DNA of 64,000 nt from Lampris incognitus (GCF_029633865.1 NC_079223.1:34119423-34183422), one strand, 5' to 3'. Counted from the stretch's first letter, positions 19,416-29,829 are shown. Numbers and translations are program-made. Notes: generated by a model not told the origin, from the sequence alone.

Positions 19416-22400
19416 TCATAAGTCAAGGATTTGTCTTGGTTTGATCGTGCGACCTGACCTCGTGGTGTAACCAGGCTGTGTGTCTGGTTGTCGCTGATTG
19501 TTCGTGTCTGGAGGTTCAGCATGCTCTTGCTGATGGGCTTGTGTGTTGTTGTTAGCGCTGGTAACAGTCTGCTGTGAAGTGTGTGTGTGTGTAGTGTGAG
19601 TGTTCACTCTGCTTTGTCGCAGGTGTTGACGGTTGCGTTGGTAGATCTGACCTTCTTTGGTTTGGATGTGGTAGCTCCTCTCTGTGTTCGCTGGTCTTTC
19701 CACAGTTGCAGGTCTCCAGGATCCATCCTCCTGCCGGAAGCGGATTGGTGTGCCTGCGGGCAGGTGGGGCAGAGGTTTGGCTGTTCGGTTGTAGTATGCC
19801 TGCTGGCGCTGTTGACATACCTCTCTCCTTTTGTGAACATCCTCCTGACTGGCGATCTGTGGCTGCAGGTGTTTTGCTGTTGATGGGAGAATGGACCGCA
19901 GCCTCCGACTCATCAGTAGCTGTGCCGGTGATTTCAGGTTGTCCACCGGTGTGTTGCGATACTCCAGTAAGCTCATGTAGGGGTCTTTGTTCTCAGCTTT
20001 GGCTTTGTCCAGGATGCGTTTGGCCGTCTGGACAGTCTTCTCGGAGAGGCCGTTGCTCTGTGGGTAGTGGGGGCTTGTGGTGGTGTGTGAGAAACCCCAT
20101 GTCTGTGAGAAGTTGCGGAACTCACCAGAGCTGTAGCACGGACCGTTGTCGCTGATGATAGTCTCGGGGATTCCGTGTCGAGCCATTGCTGCTTTCAGCT
20201 TCATGATGACGGCAGATGAGGTGCAGCTGTAAAGTCTTTCTAGCTCGAAGAATCTGGAGTAGTAGTCCACAGTGACTATGAAGTCCTGTGAGTTCCATGT
20301 GAATAGGTCTGTGCCTATCACTTGCCACGGCCGCTCGGGTATGGCGTGTGACATCATTGGTTCCTTTGCATTTGCGCTGCGCCGTTCTTGGCATATGCTG
20401 CAGTCTGCTACCGCATCCTCGATCTGTTTCCCCATGCCAGGCCAGAACAGTAAGTCTCTTGCTCGGCATTTGCTTTTTTCCACGCCAAGGTGGCTGGCAT
20501 GGATGCGCTGTATCATGTCCTTGCGAAGCTTTTGGGGGACAATGATTCTCTCACCTTTGAACAGGATACCGTCCATTTCTGAGATTTCTGCTCTGTGGTT
20601 CCAGTATTCCTGGATGCTGGGCGGGCACTTTTTCTTTGTGTCTGGCCAGCCAGTGAGTGTGGCTCGTCTGAGTGCGGTGAGCTGTGGATCTTGCGCTGTT
20701 TCCTGCTTGATTTCTGTGAGTCTTGTGTCGCTCACAGGGATGTTGCTGAGGACTGTGTGCACTTGGGCCTCCATCCCTTCCTGTAGGTCACTGTCGTGGT
20801 GTTCTATTGACTTGCGTGACAGTGTGTCGGCCACCGGTATGTCCTTACCGGGGCGGTGGATGATTTGGATGTCGTATTTTTTGAGCGCCAGGATCATCCG
20901 TTGCAGCCGGGGTGGTGCTGCTGCCAGTGGCTTTTTTAGTATTGCCTCCAGAGGCTTGTGGTCTGACTCCACAATCACTTTTCGTCCATACATGTACTCG
21001 TGGAACCTCTTGCAGCCGAAGACCACAGCGTAGAGCTCCTTCTCTATCTGTGCGTAGTTTTCTTCAGTGCTGTTGAGTGACTTGGACGCATAGGCAATTG
21101 GTTTGCCATCTTGGAGCATGACAGCCCCAAGGCCACTTTTGGATGCATCCACTTGGAGTCGCAGCTCTTTCTGCGGGTCGAAATATGAGAGTACTGGACC
21201 TGGGTGCTGTGTAATGAGATTCTTCATCTCTTGGAACGCCTTGTCGTGGACTGCATCCCACACAAACTCACTGTCCTGTTTCAGAAGCTGTCTGAGGGGT
21301 GAGTTTATCTGTGAGAGGTGTGGAGCAAATCTGGCGAGGTAGTTGATCATGCCGAGGACTGTCTCCAGCTCTGCTTTGTTCTGTGGGGGTTGCATGTCCT
21401 TGACCGCCTTCACCTTGTGTGGGTCTGGTTTGATGCCTTCGTGTGAGAGCGTGTGGCCGAAGTAGCTTACCTCGGACACGCATATGTGACACTTGTCGGG
21501 GTTGAGCCTCACCCCTCGCTCCCTTGTGCGCTTCAGCATCGCTCTGAGACGCTGGTCATGTTCCTCTTTAGTCTTGCCGAACACTAGTATATCGTCCACT
21601 ATGGCCGTCACACCGTCCAATCCTTCATATGTTTCATCCACGCGTCTCTGGAACTCGTCTTGAGCGGACACGATTCCGAATGGCAGTCTGAGGAAACGAT
21701 ACCTGCCAAACACTGTGTTAAATGTCGTCAACATTGAGGATTCAGTGCTCAGTTTGATGGCCCAATAGCCTGACCGCGCGTCTAACACGCTAAAGTACTC
21801 AGCTCCAGCAAGCTTTGTGGTGGCGTCCTCCAGCGTGGGGAGGGGGTAGTGAGGTCGTTGTATCACTTTGTTAAGAGCTCTGGGGTCTAAACACACTCTA
21901 AGTTTGCCTGTCTTTGGCTTCTCAACAATGACGAGTGCGTTCACCCATTCTGTGGGTTCTGTTACCTTACAGATTATGCCGCCTTTCTCCATGCTGTCAA
22001 GCTCGTCCCTCAGTTTGCTGCGTAGGGCGATGGGGATTCTGCGTGACGGGCAGACGACCGGCGTTGCATCTGGTGTGACGCGGAAGGTGCACTCGCCTGG
22101 GAACTCTCCTATTCCCTGGAAAACATCTGCATACTCATCCATTATGCTCTGTGATGTGACATTGTTTTCCTCGCTCACAGCCATCACTATTTTTACCAAG
22201 TTTAGGTCACGGCATGTTTTCATTGCCATGACTGGTGGGGCGTTTGTGTCAATGACGTAAAAGTCCAGCATCATTGCATTGTCTCTGTACTTACATTTGA
22301 GTTTGCATGTGCCTTTCACGCTCAGCGCGCCTCCTCCATATTCAGTGAGTCTGTGTATTGCTGGTTTCAGTGTCACATTTTTGAACAGCGCCTGGAACAG

Positions 22401-23450
22401 GTTGGTGGGAATAGTATTGGCCTGTGCCCCAGTGTCTAGTTTAAACTTTACCTTCTGTGGAGGTGTGCCAATTCCAACCTCTACGTAAGCCTGCTCGTTG
22501 CTTTTTCCGTTGTTCTCTATTGAGATGCAGTCTATGTACAGCTCTGTCTGTTCTCCCACAGCGGTGCTCTCCACTGTAATGTTGTCGAAGTACAGTTCTT
22601 CCTGCTCTCTGTCAGTGGTGTACTCTTCTGGGTTCTCTCCGACGGCATGTACTGTGCCGCGGTAGTACTTTGTCTGTCCCTGGGAGCTAGACTTGCATAC
22701 TTTAGCAAAATGATTGAGCTTCTTGCATTTAATGCATTGTTTACCCTTAGCTGGGCAAGTGGCTTTAGCGCCGTGTAGCCCTCCACAATAGCTACACGCC
22801 CTGGCGGCGGTGCTAACGTCCCTTTGTCTGAAGTTAGCGTTAGCTGCTTTGGGTGCGTTCGGTTTGTAAGTCTTTCTGCCTATTGCGTGCACCGTTTCAT
22901 GTGTGCTGCCCCGGCCCATAAACGTTAGCTGTTGCTTTGCTAGCTCGTGTGAGCGGGCTACATCTATGGCTTTTTCTAGCGTTAGCTCAGCTCCCTGGCT
23001 AAGTAGCTTTTCTCTCACTCTGGGTGAGTTGGTGGCAAACACGATGCGGTCCCTGACCATCTCGTCGGCATTTGGGTAGCCACAGTCTTTGACTAGGAGC
23101 TTTAGCTCAGTTACAAATCGTTCGAAGGATTCACTCTCTCCCTGCATCTTTTCATGAAATTTATATCTGGCATAAATCGGGTTTGCTTTGGGGGTGATGT
23201 ACTCAGTGTACTTATCGTAGTACGTTTCTAGCTTCTTGGCTTGTTCTCCGCTGAGTGTCCAAGTGTTGTGCACATCGCGCCCTTTTTCCCCTATCCAGAG
23301 CAGGAGGTAGCTGCATTTCTCCTCTTCGTTCTTCCCGCGCAGGGGGCCCTTGAACATTAGCTCCGTTGTTTGCCGAAATCGTCTCCATGCTTCAGGTAAG
23401 TTCGCCGATTCCCAGTCCATCCGTGGAGCTGGAACGCCGTACGAATCCAT
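19416..23450 (-). CDS. Gypsy Gag-Pol polyprotein
   Basis: A single frame of 1344 residues holds all usual Gypsy parts in order. Gag is about 1-230, with a matrix/capsid-like helical part. Paired Cys motifs follow (CSYCGGLHGAKATC, CIKCKKLNHFAKVC). The protease has LDTGAQANTIP near residue 340. The reverse transcriptase has LDARSGYWAIKL, LPFGIVSAQDEF and IVDDILVFG. RNase H has VDASKSGLGAVM and ESDHKPLEAILK. The integrase has a HHCC finger, then GTDLF, ISDNGPCYSSGEF and YPQSNGLSEK. Gag and Pol are fused without a frame change. The enzyme copies element RNA and inserts the DNA into the host genome. Confidence 0.93.
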   Translation of the reverse strand: MDSYGVPAPRMDWESANLPEAWRRFRQTTELMFKGPLRGKNEEEKCSYLLLWIGEKGRDVHNTWTLSGEQAKKLETYYDKYTEYITPKANPIYARYKFHEKMQGESESFERFVTELKLLVKDCGYPNADEMVRDRIVFATNSPRVREKLLSQGAELTLEKAIDVARSHELAKQQLTFMGRGSTHETVHAIGRKTYKPNAPKAANANFRQRDVSTAARACSYCGGLHGAKATCPAKGKQCIKCKKLNHFAKVCKSSSQGQTKYYRGTVHAVGENPEEYTTDREQEELYFDNITVESTAVGEQTELYIDCISIENNGKSNEQAYVEVGIGTPPQKVKFKLDTGAQANTIPTNLFQALFKNVTLKPAIHRLTEYGGGALSVKGTCKLKCKYRDNAMMLDFYVIDTNAPPVMAMKTCRDLNLVKIVMAVSEENNVTSQSIMDEYADVFQGIGEFPGECTFRVTPDATPVVCPSRRIPIALRSKLRDELDSMEKGGIICKVTEPTEWVNALVIVEKPKTGKLRVCLDPRALNKVIQRPHYPLPTLEDATTKLAGAEYFSVLDARSGYWAIKLSTESSMLTTFNTVFGRYRFLRLPFGIVSAQDEFQRRVDETYEGLDGVTAIVDDILVFGKTKEEHDQRLRAMLKRTRERGVRLNPDKCHICVSEVSYFGHTLSHEGIKPDPHKVKAVKDMQPPQNKAELETVLGMINYLARFAPHLSQINSPLRQLLKQDSEFVWDAVHDKAFQEMKNLITQHPGPVLSYFDPQKELRLQVDASKSGLGAVMLQDGKPIAYASKSLNSTEENYAQIEKELYAVVFGCKRFHEYMYGRKVIVESDHKPLEAILKKPLAAAPPRLQRMILALKKYDIQIIHRPGKDIPVADTLSRKSIEHHDSDLQEGMEAQVHTVLSNIPVSDTRLTEIKQETAQDPQLTALRRATLTGWPDTKKKCPPSIQEYWNHRAEISEMDGILFKGERIIVPQKLRKDMIQRIHASHLGVEKSKCRARDLLFWPGMGKQIEDAVADCSICQERRSANAKEPMMSHAIPERPWQVIGTDLFTWNSQDFIVTVDYYSRFFELERLYSCTSSAVIMKLKAAMARHGIPETIISDNGPCYSSGEFRNFSQTWGFSHTTTSPHYPQSNGLSEKTVQTAKRILDKAKAENKDPYMSLLEYRNTPVDNLKSPAQLLMSRRLRSILPSTAKHLQPQIASQEDVHKRREVCQQRQQAYYNRTAKPLPHLPAGTPIRFRQEDGSWRPATVERPANTERSYHIQTKEGQIYQRNRQHLRQSRVNTHTTHTHTSQQTVTSANNNTQAHQQEHAEPPDTNNQRQPDTQPGYTTRSGRTIKPRQILDL

Positions 23451-23483
23451 ATTGGGTATTTAAACTCCGCTACTCTGACACCA

Positions 23484-23676
23484 TGTAATGATCTGTGCCC
23501 TCTGGCTATGTTAACTTATAACATTAATAAAGCAAGGACGACTTCTCTCGTGCTGGGTGTTTATTCACCGACCGGATTCCGACTGACGTTGTTACGTACA
23601 TCACGTGACTTTGTTGTGGCGCTACGGAAAGCCGTAAGGGACATTAGCAAATCAAATATTACTAGCAAATATTACA
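23484..23676 (-). repeat. Gypsy LTR, right copy (5' LTR)
   Basis: This is the promoter-side LTR of the minus-strand element. The primer-binding site lies immediately to its left and the gag start codon at 23450. Confidence 0.92.
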
Positions 23677-23681
23677 GGTGT

Positions 23682-24050
23682 TAGATTTTAAATTGTGTTT
23701 TAATGATGTTGTGGTTATCGTTGTGTTTGTTTGGGGGTTCGATTCTGACTGAGTAGAAGACTGTTTACTGACTGACTGACCTTAGGACCGTGACTCTGAC
23801 TGATGTCGCCAGTTGTGTCATGGGGGTGGGGGGGCATCGTTGTTTTGTTGTCAGTTCGGGGCGGTGTGTAATTAAAAGAGCACTCCCGGGGTCGTGTGGT
23901 GTATGGGGCACGGGAGTGGCGATTATCTCTGCCTCGACTCATTCTTCCACGCCGACTCGCCACGATATTTGGATGAGGAACAATGATATAGCACTTTTAT
24001 CTTCACCATTGAAGGTTTCCGGGAGAAAAAAACACTCTCTCTCTCGCTCT
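23682..24050. other. Gene-free stretch
   Basis: I see no exon or known repeat here apart from short G runs near 23822-23835 and a CT-rich end at about 24034-24058. Confidence 0.5.
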
Positions 24051-24056
24051 CGCTCT

Positions 24057-24253
24057 CTCATTCAAATTCAAATGTGCTTTTATTAGCATGACAAATATAC
24101 GTTTGTATGGAAAGCATTTTCACATAAAGGACAATAAGAGTGCACGAATACAGAACATATATACATCAACACAAGTAATAAAACAACTGACACAGCTACA
24201 TCATGGCAACAAGATCCTGTGTGAGTGGATGTGTGTGAATTTGTCAGTCTCTG

Positions 24254-24302
<49 letters not shown>

Positions 24303-24354
24303 ATGCGTGTGAGTGAGTGCGTGTGTGTGTGTGTGCGTGTGAATATGCGTGTGA

Positions 24355-24409
<55 letters not shown>

Positions 24410-24455
24410 ACAGAGTGTGTAGTGTGTGTGTATGTGGCTGTGTTTTTGGGCGGGC

Positions 24456-24536
<81 letters not shown>

Positions 24537-24880
24537 GAGTGTTGTCCCGGTCCTCCCCGTTCAGAAGGAGTACAGGATATCACACAGTCCCTCAGACGGT
24601 GGCAGGCTAGAACATACTGTGCAGCCGCAGTACAGCTGTCTCTGTGTTCACCTAGTATGTAGGGCAGTTTTCTGGGGTTTGGCAGTGTGTAGGGCAGTGA
24701 ATTTGGGGTGTCTCTCCTCAAATTTCTGAAAGTAGTAAACGCGGATTTCCCGGAATGTCTTGCATACAGCTAAAAAGTGCAGCTCTGTCTCGACAACTTT
24801 GTCTTCACACTGTCGACAGAAACGTTCGTCTTTTTGCATCCGGGTCTTTTTTGTCTGCCTGTTTCTATTGCAAACCATCC
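24057..24880 (-). mobile_element. LINE 3' end (C-terminal ORF2 and 3' UTR)
   Basis: On the minus strand the C-terminal Cys-rich motif of a LINE ORF2 is visible (ERFCRQCEDKVVETELHF), preceded in a shifted frame by FAIETGRQKR, which is typical of the RT C-terminus in this group. The 3' end at 24057-24110 has a TTTGAATTTGAATG-like segment common to fish LINEs. Large TG arrays interrupt the 3' UTR. This is probably the other end of the LINE at 27230-28260, separated from it by the Harbinger insertion. Confidence 0.65.
24256..24534 (+). repeat. Compound (TG)n microsatellite
   Basis: Several long TG runs (24258-24298, 24360-24408, 24463-24534) are split by short related words such as AATATGCGTGTGAGTGAG, which itself occurs twice. 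It expanded inside the LINE 3' UTR. Confidence 0.92.
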
Positions 24881-24881
24881 A

Positions 24882-25747
24882 GGTATTGAAAGTAAAAACC
24901 ATACTACTGCTACTGAGCCAAAGAAAAAGAATGCCTGGGCCGCAATTTGCAGTGAATTCAGTGCAAATGAAAATGTAACCACAAGAACAGTACAACAACT
25001 TCAGGTGAGAAATCTACATTATTATCAGTATTCCACATTTATTATATTCATATTTTTGACATTACTAATATTGAATGATATCTGCCTTTAGACTCTGTGG
25101 AAGAACATTAAACTGGCTTTAAAAAGAGAAAATGCAAAGACCAGAAGAGAGAGATTTAATACTGGTGGTGGACCACCAAAAAAAGACAAGGCTGATGAAT
25201 TGAGTGACTTGCTGTCTGGAATTATTGAACCCCAGCATCCTCTGGATGGTATACCAGACGATGACCATTTGGATAGTTCAGATGAAGAACTGAGCACAAA
25301 TGGTAAATATACCAAAGAAAGTAAATTGGTTACTTCCTTTAGTAAATGTATTACACTGACTGTGTCAATCTTTATTCTTCTTTCATTCTATGGACGATAT
25401 GAGTTTATTTGTGCTTCTAACAGTGTTGTTTTTCCAGAGGAAAGGAATCTGAGCAGTGTGGAAGAGCCTGCAGTGTCCAGAGAGTGTGGGCCCTCTACAT
25501 CTACTATAACATCCTTAAGAGAAGATGCTGCTGCCACCTCTCAACAGAGAACAAAAAAGATGACCATGCATGAAAGTTAGCCAGAGAATTTCATGAGCAT
25601 AAAATGAAATATCTGAAGGAAGAACATGAAATGAAAATGAGAATTCTACAGGTTGAATTGGATATGAAGTTGGAAGAGAGAGCTATCCAAAAAAGATGCA
25701 GTAATGAGACAATTGTGATTGCCCGTCATGATGAACAATATATGTAA
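24882..25747 (+). pseudogene. Harbinger Myb/SANT-like DNA-binding protein, partial
   Basis: Three exon-like parts can be read. The first, to about 25003, encodes KKKNAWAAICSEFSANENVT. The second, 25091-25303, encodes TLWKNIKLALKRENAKTRRE and an acidic linker. The third starts at about 25438. GT-AG boundaries separate them. The coiled-coil C-terminus (FHEHKMKYLKEEHEMKMRI) lies in another frame after 25579, so a frameshift is present, and the N-terminus is missing. Proteins of this type assist the transposase in DNA binding and nuclear import. Confidence 0.65.
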
Positions 25748-25931
25748 AAATAAATAAATGTTTTGTCATTTGCATATTCATGAGTTTAAGTATTTTAATC
25801 ACCACAAACTACATTTTAAACCAGCTTTGGTTTAGTCACTCATTTAATTTGCTGCACACCATGTACAGAAAAACATTATCCAAGCAAAAATAGGCCATAA
25901 TGAATACATTCCATATTTAAATGCATCTCAT

Positions 25932-26969
25932 CTAGCTGAAGTGCTGCAATGTGAAAGCAGCTCTGTATGCAAGTCCTCTTTGGTCATTCCCTGCCTCAGC
26001 CATGGGCACATCTGTTTGATCCTGGTCTTCCATTGGAGGACCAGGACAGCAATACTGCCTCAGGTAGTTGTGGAGCACAGCTGTAGCAATTATCACCTTG
26101 CAGCATCTTCTTGGCTCAAAACGAAGTGTATTGCATAAACACTGGAATCGATTTTTCCATACTCCAAACATACGCTCGACCAGCCCTCTAGTGTGGATAT
26201 GAGCGCTGTTGTATCTTTGCTGCTCAGCTGTTGTGGGATTTATGTATGGGGTGAATAAAAAGTTACTCTGACCATATCCACTGTCACCAAGGAGTAGTCC
26301 TCTATGTTGTCCTCTCTGAAACTGAGCACACAATGAAGAGTTGAGAAAAATCCTTGAATCGTGAGTTGCACCTTTCCAATGGGCAACAATGTTAGAAAAC
26401 TCTAAATTAGGAATGCATTCACCCTGAACATTGATGGAAAACCAGTTCTTGCGGTTCCTGTACTCCTCAGCATCAGGAGTTGACACTTTATGGGAAAATG
26501 ACATCCATCTATACAGCCAATCACTCCTGGGAAGTGCCCATATTCATAGAATTGCACTTTATAGTTGGCTTGGCCAGGAGCATCAGGAAACTTGATGTAA
26601 ATATTCCTCAGTTCGCAAATGGCCCTACAGACTTTGTGAACTATTCTACACACAGTTGCTTCACTGGCACCACATAAATCACCAGTTTCACGATGAAACA
26701 TTCCAGAAGCCAGAAATCTCAAAGTGATCAGAACTTGGGAGAGAACTGGGTAAAGGCCTTCCTCTTTGAGACAGAGAGGAAAGTCTAGGATCAAGCAAGG
26801 ATATGATCTCCAGTGCATTTTCTTTATACATACAAAAGCGGTCTAGAAAAGTTATTTCATCAAAGTAATTTAATGGATTACTTCTATCCACAAGTACTCG
26901 TCTGGCTGGCCTCTGTATTGCATGTTGGTCTTCATTTAGATATTCCAAGTAGTCCATGCTCCCTCGCAA
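25932..26969 (-). pseudogene. Harbinger transposase (HARBI1-like), frameshifted
   Basis: The minus strand encodes the N-terminal helix region (FLDRFCMYKENALEIISLLD), a helix-turn-helix part (GDLCGASEATVCRIVHKVCR) and the DDE catalytic core. The core has GVIGCIDGCH (first Asp), LLGDSGYG (second Asp) and LVERMFGVWKNRF (Glu). The parts lie in three frame segments (26969-26688, 26818-26402, 26504-25932), so two or more frameshifts break it. Catalytic residues are still present. Confidence 0.8.
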
Positions 26970-27229
26970 ACTGCTAAGCAGAAATTAAACCTGCCTCTTT
27001 GAAGGATTAATTTAAGCTTCAATTTAGTCCTAGAGTAACTACGATCCTCCTTCTCGCAGTCGGTTTAGTTTAATCCAGAACAGGCTAAATCTAGGACTAT
27101 TTTAAGATGTGTCTGTGCAAGTCTCTTTGAGTTAAGACAACTCAAACAGACATTTTAGTCTGGGACTAGACTTAAGCCTTGTCTGTGAAACCGGCCCTGA
27201 GACTTTTAATTCATAGATGTTAGCGTTTC

Positions 27230-28260
27230 ATTTAAAATGCCATCAGGTTCACATGCTTTTTTGGGCTTCAGCTTGCCAATTTGGTCTAAAAGTTCCTGTT
27301 CAGTGATGGGGGAGTCGAGTGGGTTTTGTTATTCCTTGATTAACAGTTCTAATTTTTCTAGTTTGCTTATTATGTTACATTGGTCCGTGATTTGATCTGA
27401 TTGGACTTTCTTAAATCGAGTTTGGAAATGGTTTGTCCAGAAATCTTCATCTTGTATCACTAATTCTTCATGATTTGTTTTTTTGAAGCGATTCCAATTG
27501 TTCCAAAATGTACTGGTGTTTAATGACTCCTCAATCACTGTCAGTTGCTTACAGGTGTACTGAGCTTTCTTAGTTCTGAGTGTGCATTTATAGTGTCTCG
27601 CAATATAGAAGTCTAATTGAAGTATTATTTGGATCTCTGTGTTTCTGATTGGATAACTTGCGAAGTTGTTTCCTTATTGATTGACATTCTGCATGAAACC
27701 AGGTATCTTCTTTCTTAAATTTTGGTTTTGATCTTGATCTTTTCAATCTTGCTTTTTCTGCTGTTTTTTTTTTCAAATGAGTTGTTAACTTTTTCCACGG
27801 CCTGTTTGACACCTTCTTTACTGAGGATGTAAGGGGTATCTAGGAAGATATCTAAAAGATTTTGTATTTTGTGATTGTCTGGGGGAGGGAAGTCTGGTCC
27901 TGGAGGGGGGTGGGAGGTGTGGTTTGCTGGTCCTGGTGGGTGGAGGTTGAGGCCTGTACTGGCTGTCAGGCTTGTGGGCTCTTTTTGGCTTAGGTGCTGA
28001 GTGCTGTGGTTGATGGGTTGATCCTGATGAATGGTGGACTGGTTGTTGTGGCTTGGTTCGTCTGTCGTCATGGTGCTGATGCCACTCTCTATCTAGATGG
28101 TTGTATCTGCGGTGGGGCCATGGCTGGGAGGTAAGGTGTCCATTTGTTGTGGGGAGCTGTCTCCCTAGTGCTGTATCCTTGAGTGTTTTTGCAAACTTCC
28201 TCATTGCCATCTTGCTTAAATGGCAGTGGTCATACAGGTCCTGTGTTGAGATGTTGGAGT
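27230..28260 (-). mobile_element. LINE ORF2 fragment between endonuclease and reverse transcriptase
   Basis: On the minus strand the sequence encodes FWNNWNRFKKTNHEELVIQD, then ITEQELLDQIGKLKPKKA, which leads into the RT domain of a fish LINE. A basic stretch (KKKTAEKARLKRSRSKPKFK) lies upstream. The frame is interrupted. The fragment ends beside the Harbinger terminus. It is probably the 5' part of the LINE seen at 24057-24880. The clade is not resolved. Confidence 0.6.
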
Positions 28261-28414
28261 AGTGGGCCAGATGAACATTTGGGCACAGCCTCTGGAGATG
28301 TCAGCATTCTCTTTGGATTGTTGTTGGGTGGAAGTCTTTGCGGGGAAGAAGGGTGGAGACCGTTATTCAAGAGTTAGGGAAAGAGTCTGCTGCTTTGTTT
28401 GCCAGGCTGTTGAT

Positions 28415-28418
<4 letters not shown>

Positions 28419-28493
<75 letters not shown>

Positions 28494-28494
28494 G

Positions 28495-28525
<31 letters not shown>

Positions 28526-28530
28526 ATTTA
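28419..28530 (+). repeat. (TC)n followed by (TA)n microsatellite
   Basis: A run of TC dinucleotides (about 28419-28471) passes directly into TA/TATG repeats (28472-28528). More TA-rich sequence follows the ribozyme at 28614-28672. Confidence 0.92.
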
Positions 28531-28534
28531 AATC

Positions 28535-28613
28535 TCAACACAGATACAGGGAAAAAAAGCTTTAATACATTGCAGTACAGGCCTGTTTCGTGCGACGCGC
28601 ACTCATCAGCTGC
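28535..28613 (-). mobile_element. Probable Penelope-like element terminal fragment carrying a hammerhead
   Basis: The minus strand contains the ribozyme described separately, followed by ATGTATTAAAGC and CCCTGTATCTGTGTTGAGAT. Hammerhead motifs in animal genomes are known from the pseudo-LTRs of Penelope-like retroelements, so this may be such a terminus. No Penelope reverse transcriptase is visible nearby, so the assignment is inference. Confidence 0.45.
28572..28613 (-). ncRNA. Hammerhead ribozyme
   Basis: Read on the minus strand, all conserved parts are present and in order: stem I strand GCAG, core CTGATGA, stem II GTGCG-CGT-CGCAC (five perfect pairs, loop of three), core GAAA, a self-complementary stem III CAGGCCTG, the cleavage triplet GTA, and the second stem I strand CTGC. 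Predicted cleavage follows the A at 28576. Stem III is very short and palindromic, so the RNA may work best as a dimer, as known for hammerheads of Penelope-like elements and newt satellites. The fold is read directly from the bases; activity is inferred. Confidence 0.82.
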
Positions 28614-28689
28614 ATATATATACACACACGTGTATATATATCTATATATGTATATATATAGATAGATAGATAAGACAGATAGATTGTTT

Positions 28690-29510
28690 TGTTCTGTTTT
28701 TTGTTTTTTTTTGTTTATTTTGAAAAGAAGACAAAAGAGAAAAAATCAAAGCAAGCAATATCATCATCAAACATTTGTTTTAAATCTCAAGCAGTTGGAA
28801 AAGGAGTGGGCAGAAGTTAAAAAAACTTTTCTAGTCCTACCCCCTTTTTCTATTTTAGTATTTCAACAGTGAACTGTGTGATTTAAATGAAAACTCAATC
28901 GTCTACCACCAGTGACCATGACGTCTATCTAGTAAACCATACAAAGATCATTCATTCAACACAACAAGAACAAAGCAAGTGCAGAGCAACATCAAAACAA
29001 CTCAAGAACAACTCACACAAGATGTCACAGCTCCATCCCATATCTGTTCAACATGTTATTTTTAAAGAGTCTTTTAAATTTGATTATTGATTCACATGTT
29101 TTCATTTCATCACTGCAATTATTCCATATCTTGACACCTTTGGTTGTGACACAATGATACTTTGCATTTGTCCTTACTGGGTTTTGTTTAAACGTAAATA
29201 TTTCTCTCAGGTCATAATTACTTCCCCTCAACTGGAACAACCCCTGGATACTGTTGGGTGCTTTATGATTTAACACTTTGTACATGATTTGAACAGTTTT
29301 AAAGTCCACTCGACCTTTGAATTTTAGTTTTTTTAGTTTGATAAAGAGTTGGTTTGTTGGTTCTCTGCAGTTGGCTTTGTTTACTATCCTTATGGCTCTT
29401 TTTTGAATAATAAAGATTGAATCGGTGTTGGTTTTATATGTGTTCCCCCACACTTCCACATGGTAGGTGATGCATGTAAGTATGAGGGAACAGTACAAGG
29501 TGTAAAGTGA
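28690..29510 (-). mobile_element. LINE ORF2 C-terminus and 3' end
   Basis: A frame of 157 residues (29498-29025) resembles the region after the reverse transcriptase in fish LINEs: YHVEVWGNTYKTNT, IIQKRAIRIVNKA, VDFKTVQIMYKVLN and a C-terminal GVKIWNNCSDEMK. The frame is open but 5'-truncated. The rest, to about 28690, should be 3' UTR. The clade is uncertain. Confidence 0.7.
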
Positions 29511-29597
29511 AGCTTGATTTAGAAGATCTTTGACTTTGAATAGTATTGCAATTGATTTATATACTTTGGCCGTATAAATTATACCACATATAAATTA

Positions 29598-29706
29598 GAT
29601 AGATAGATAGATAGATAGATCTGTATGTGTGTGATAATCGGAAAAGGCAACTTACATATATATGTATGTATATATGTATATATATGTATATATATGTATA
29701 TATATG

Positions 29707-29758
<52 letters not shown>
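29598..29758 (+). repeat. GATA and TATA-rich microsatellites
   Basis: A (GATA)n run (29598-29619) is followed by TATATG-type and long TA repeats (29655-29758). The array ends about 70 bp upstream of the proposed vdac2 first exon. Confidence 0.9.
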
Positions 29759-29760
<2 letters not shown>

Positions 29761-29829
29761 TAATATTGTGAGTTTACTGCAATAATATACTACAAATACT
29801 TTTGTACAGGCATGCCTTGAGCCTTCTCT

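Larger units (their letters stand above)
18896..23676 (-). mobile_element. Gypsy LTR retrotransposon, whole-looking and young
   Basis: Two 193-bp LTRs (18896-19088 and 23484-23676) differ at about one base by eye and are flanked by the 5-bp target duplication GGTGT (18891-18895 and 23677-23681). The primer site beside the right LTR begins TGGTGTCAGAGTAGCGG on the minus strand. A purine tract (AAAAAGGGAGA) precedes the left LTR. One uninterrupted gag-pol frame lies between them. The near identity of the LTRs implies a recent insertion, possibly not shared by all individuals of the species. I see no envelope frame. Confidence 0.92.
24882..27197. mobile_element. PIF/Harbinger DNA transposon, left end lost
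   Basis: The two convergent genes typical of Harbinger elements are present: a Myb/SANT-like protein on the plus strand and a HARBI1-like DDE transposase on the minus strand. The right terminus is clear, with the minus strand starting GGGCCGGTTTCACAGAC at 27197, the usual fish Harbinger end. No matching inverted end is seen near 24880, where LINE sequence joins the Myb gene in mid-frame. The copy therefore looks left-truncated. A deletion probably also removed LINE reverse transcriptase sequence. Confidence 0.8.

Noticed and set aside
19552-22786. Other frames of up to 253 codons over the Gypsy pol region
   Set aside because: They overlap the 1344-residue gag-pol frame and have no motifs of their own.
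24225-24729. Open frames of alternating Cys-Val or Thr-His through the TG/CA arrays
   Set aside because: They are products of dinucleotide repeats in every frame, with no codon bias or conserved motif.
24840-24900. Left inverted end of the Harbinger element
   Set aside because: No GGGCCGGTTTC-like sequence is present; LINE sequence runs directly into the Myb-like gene.
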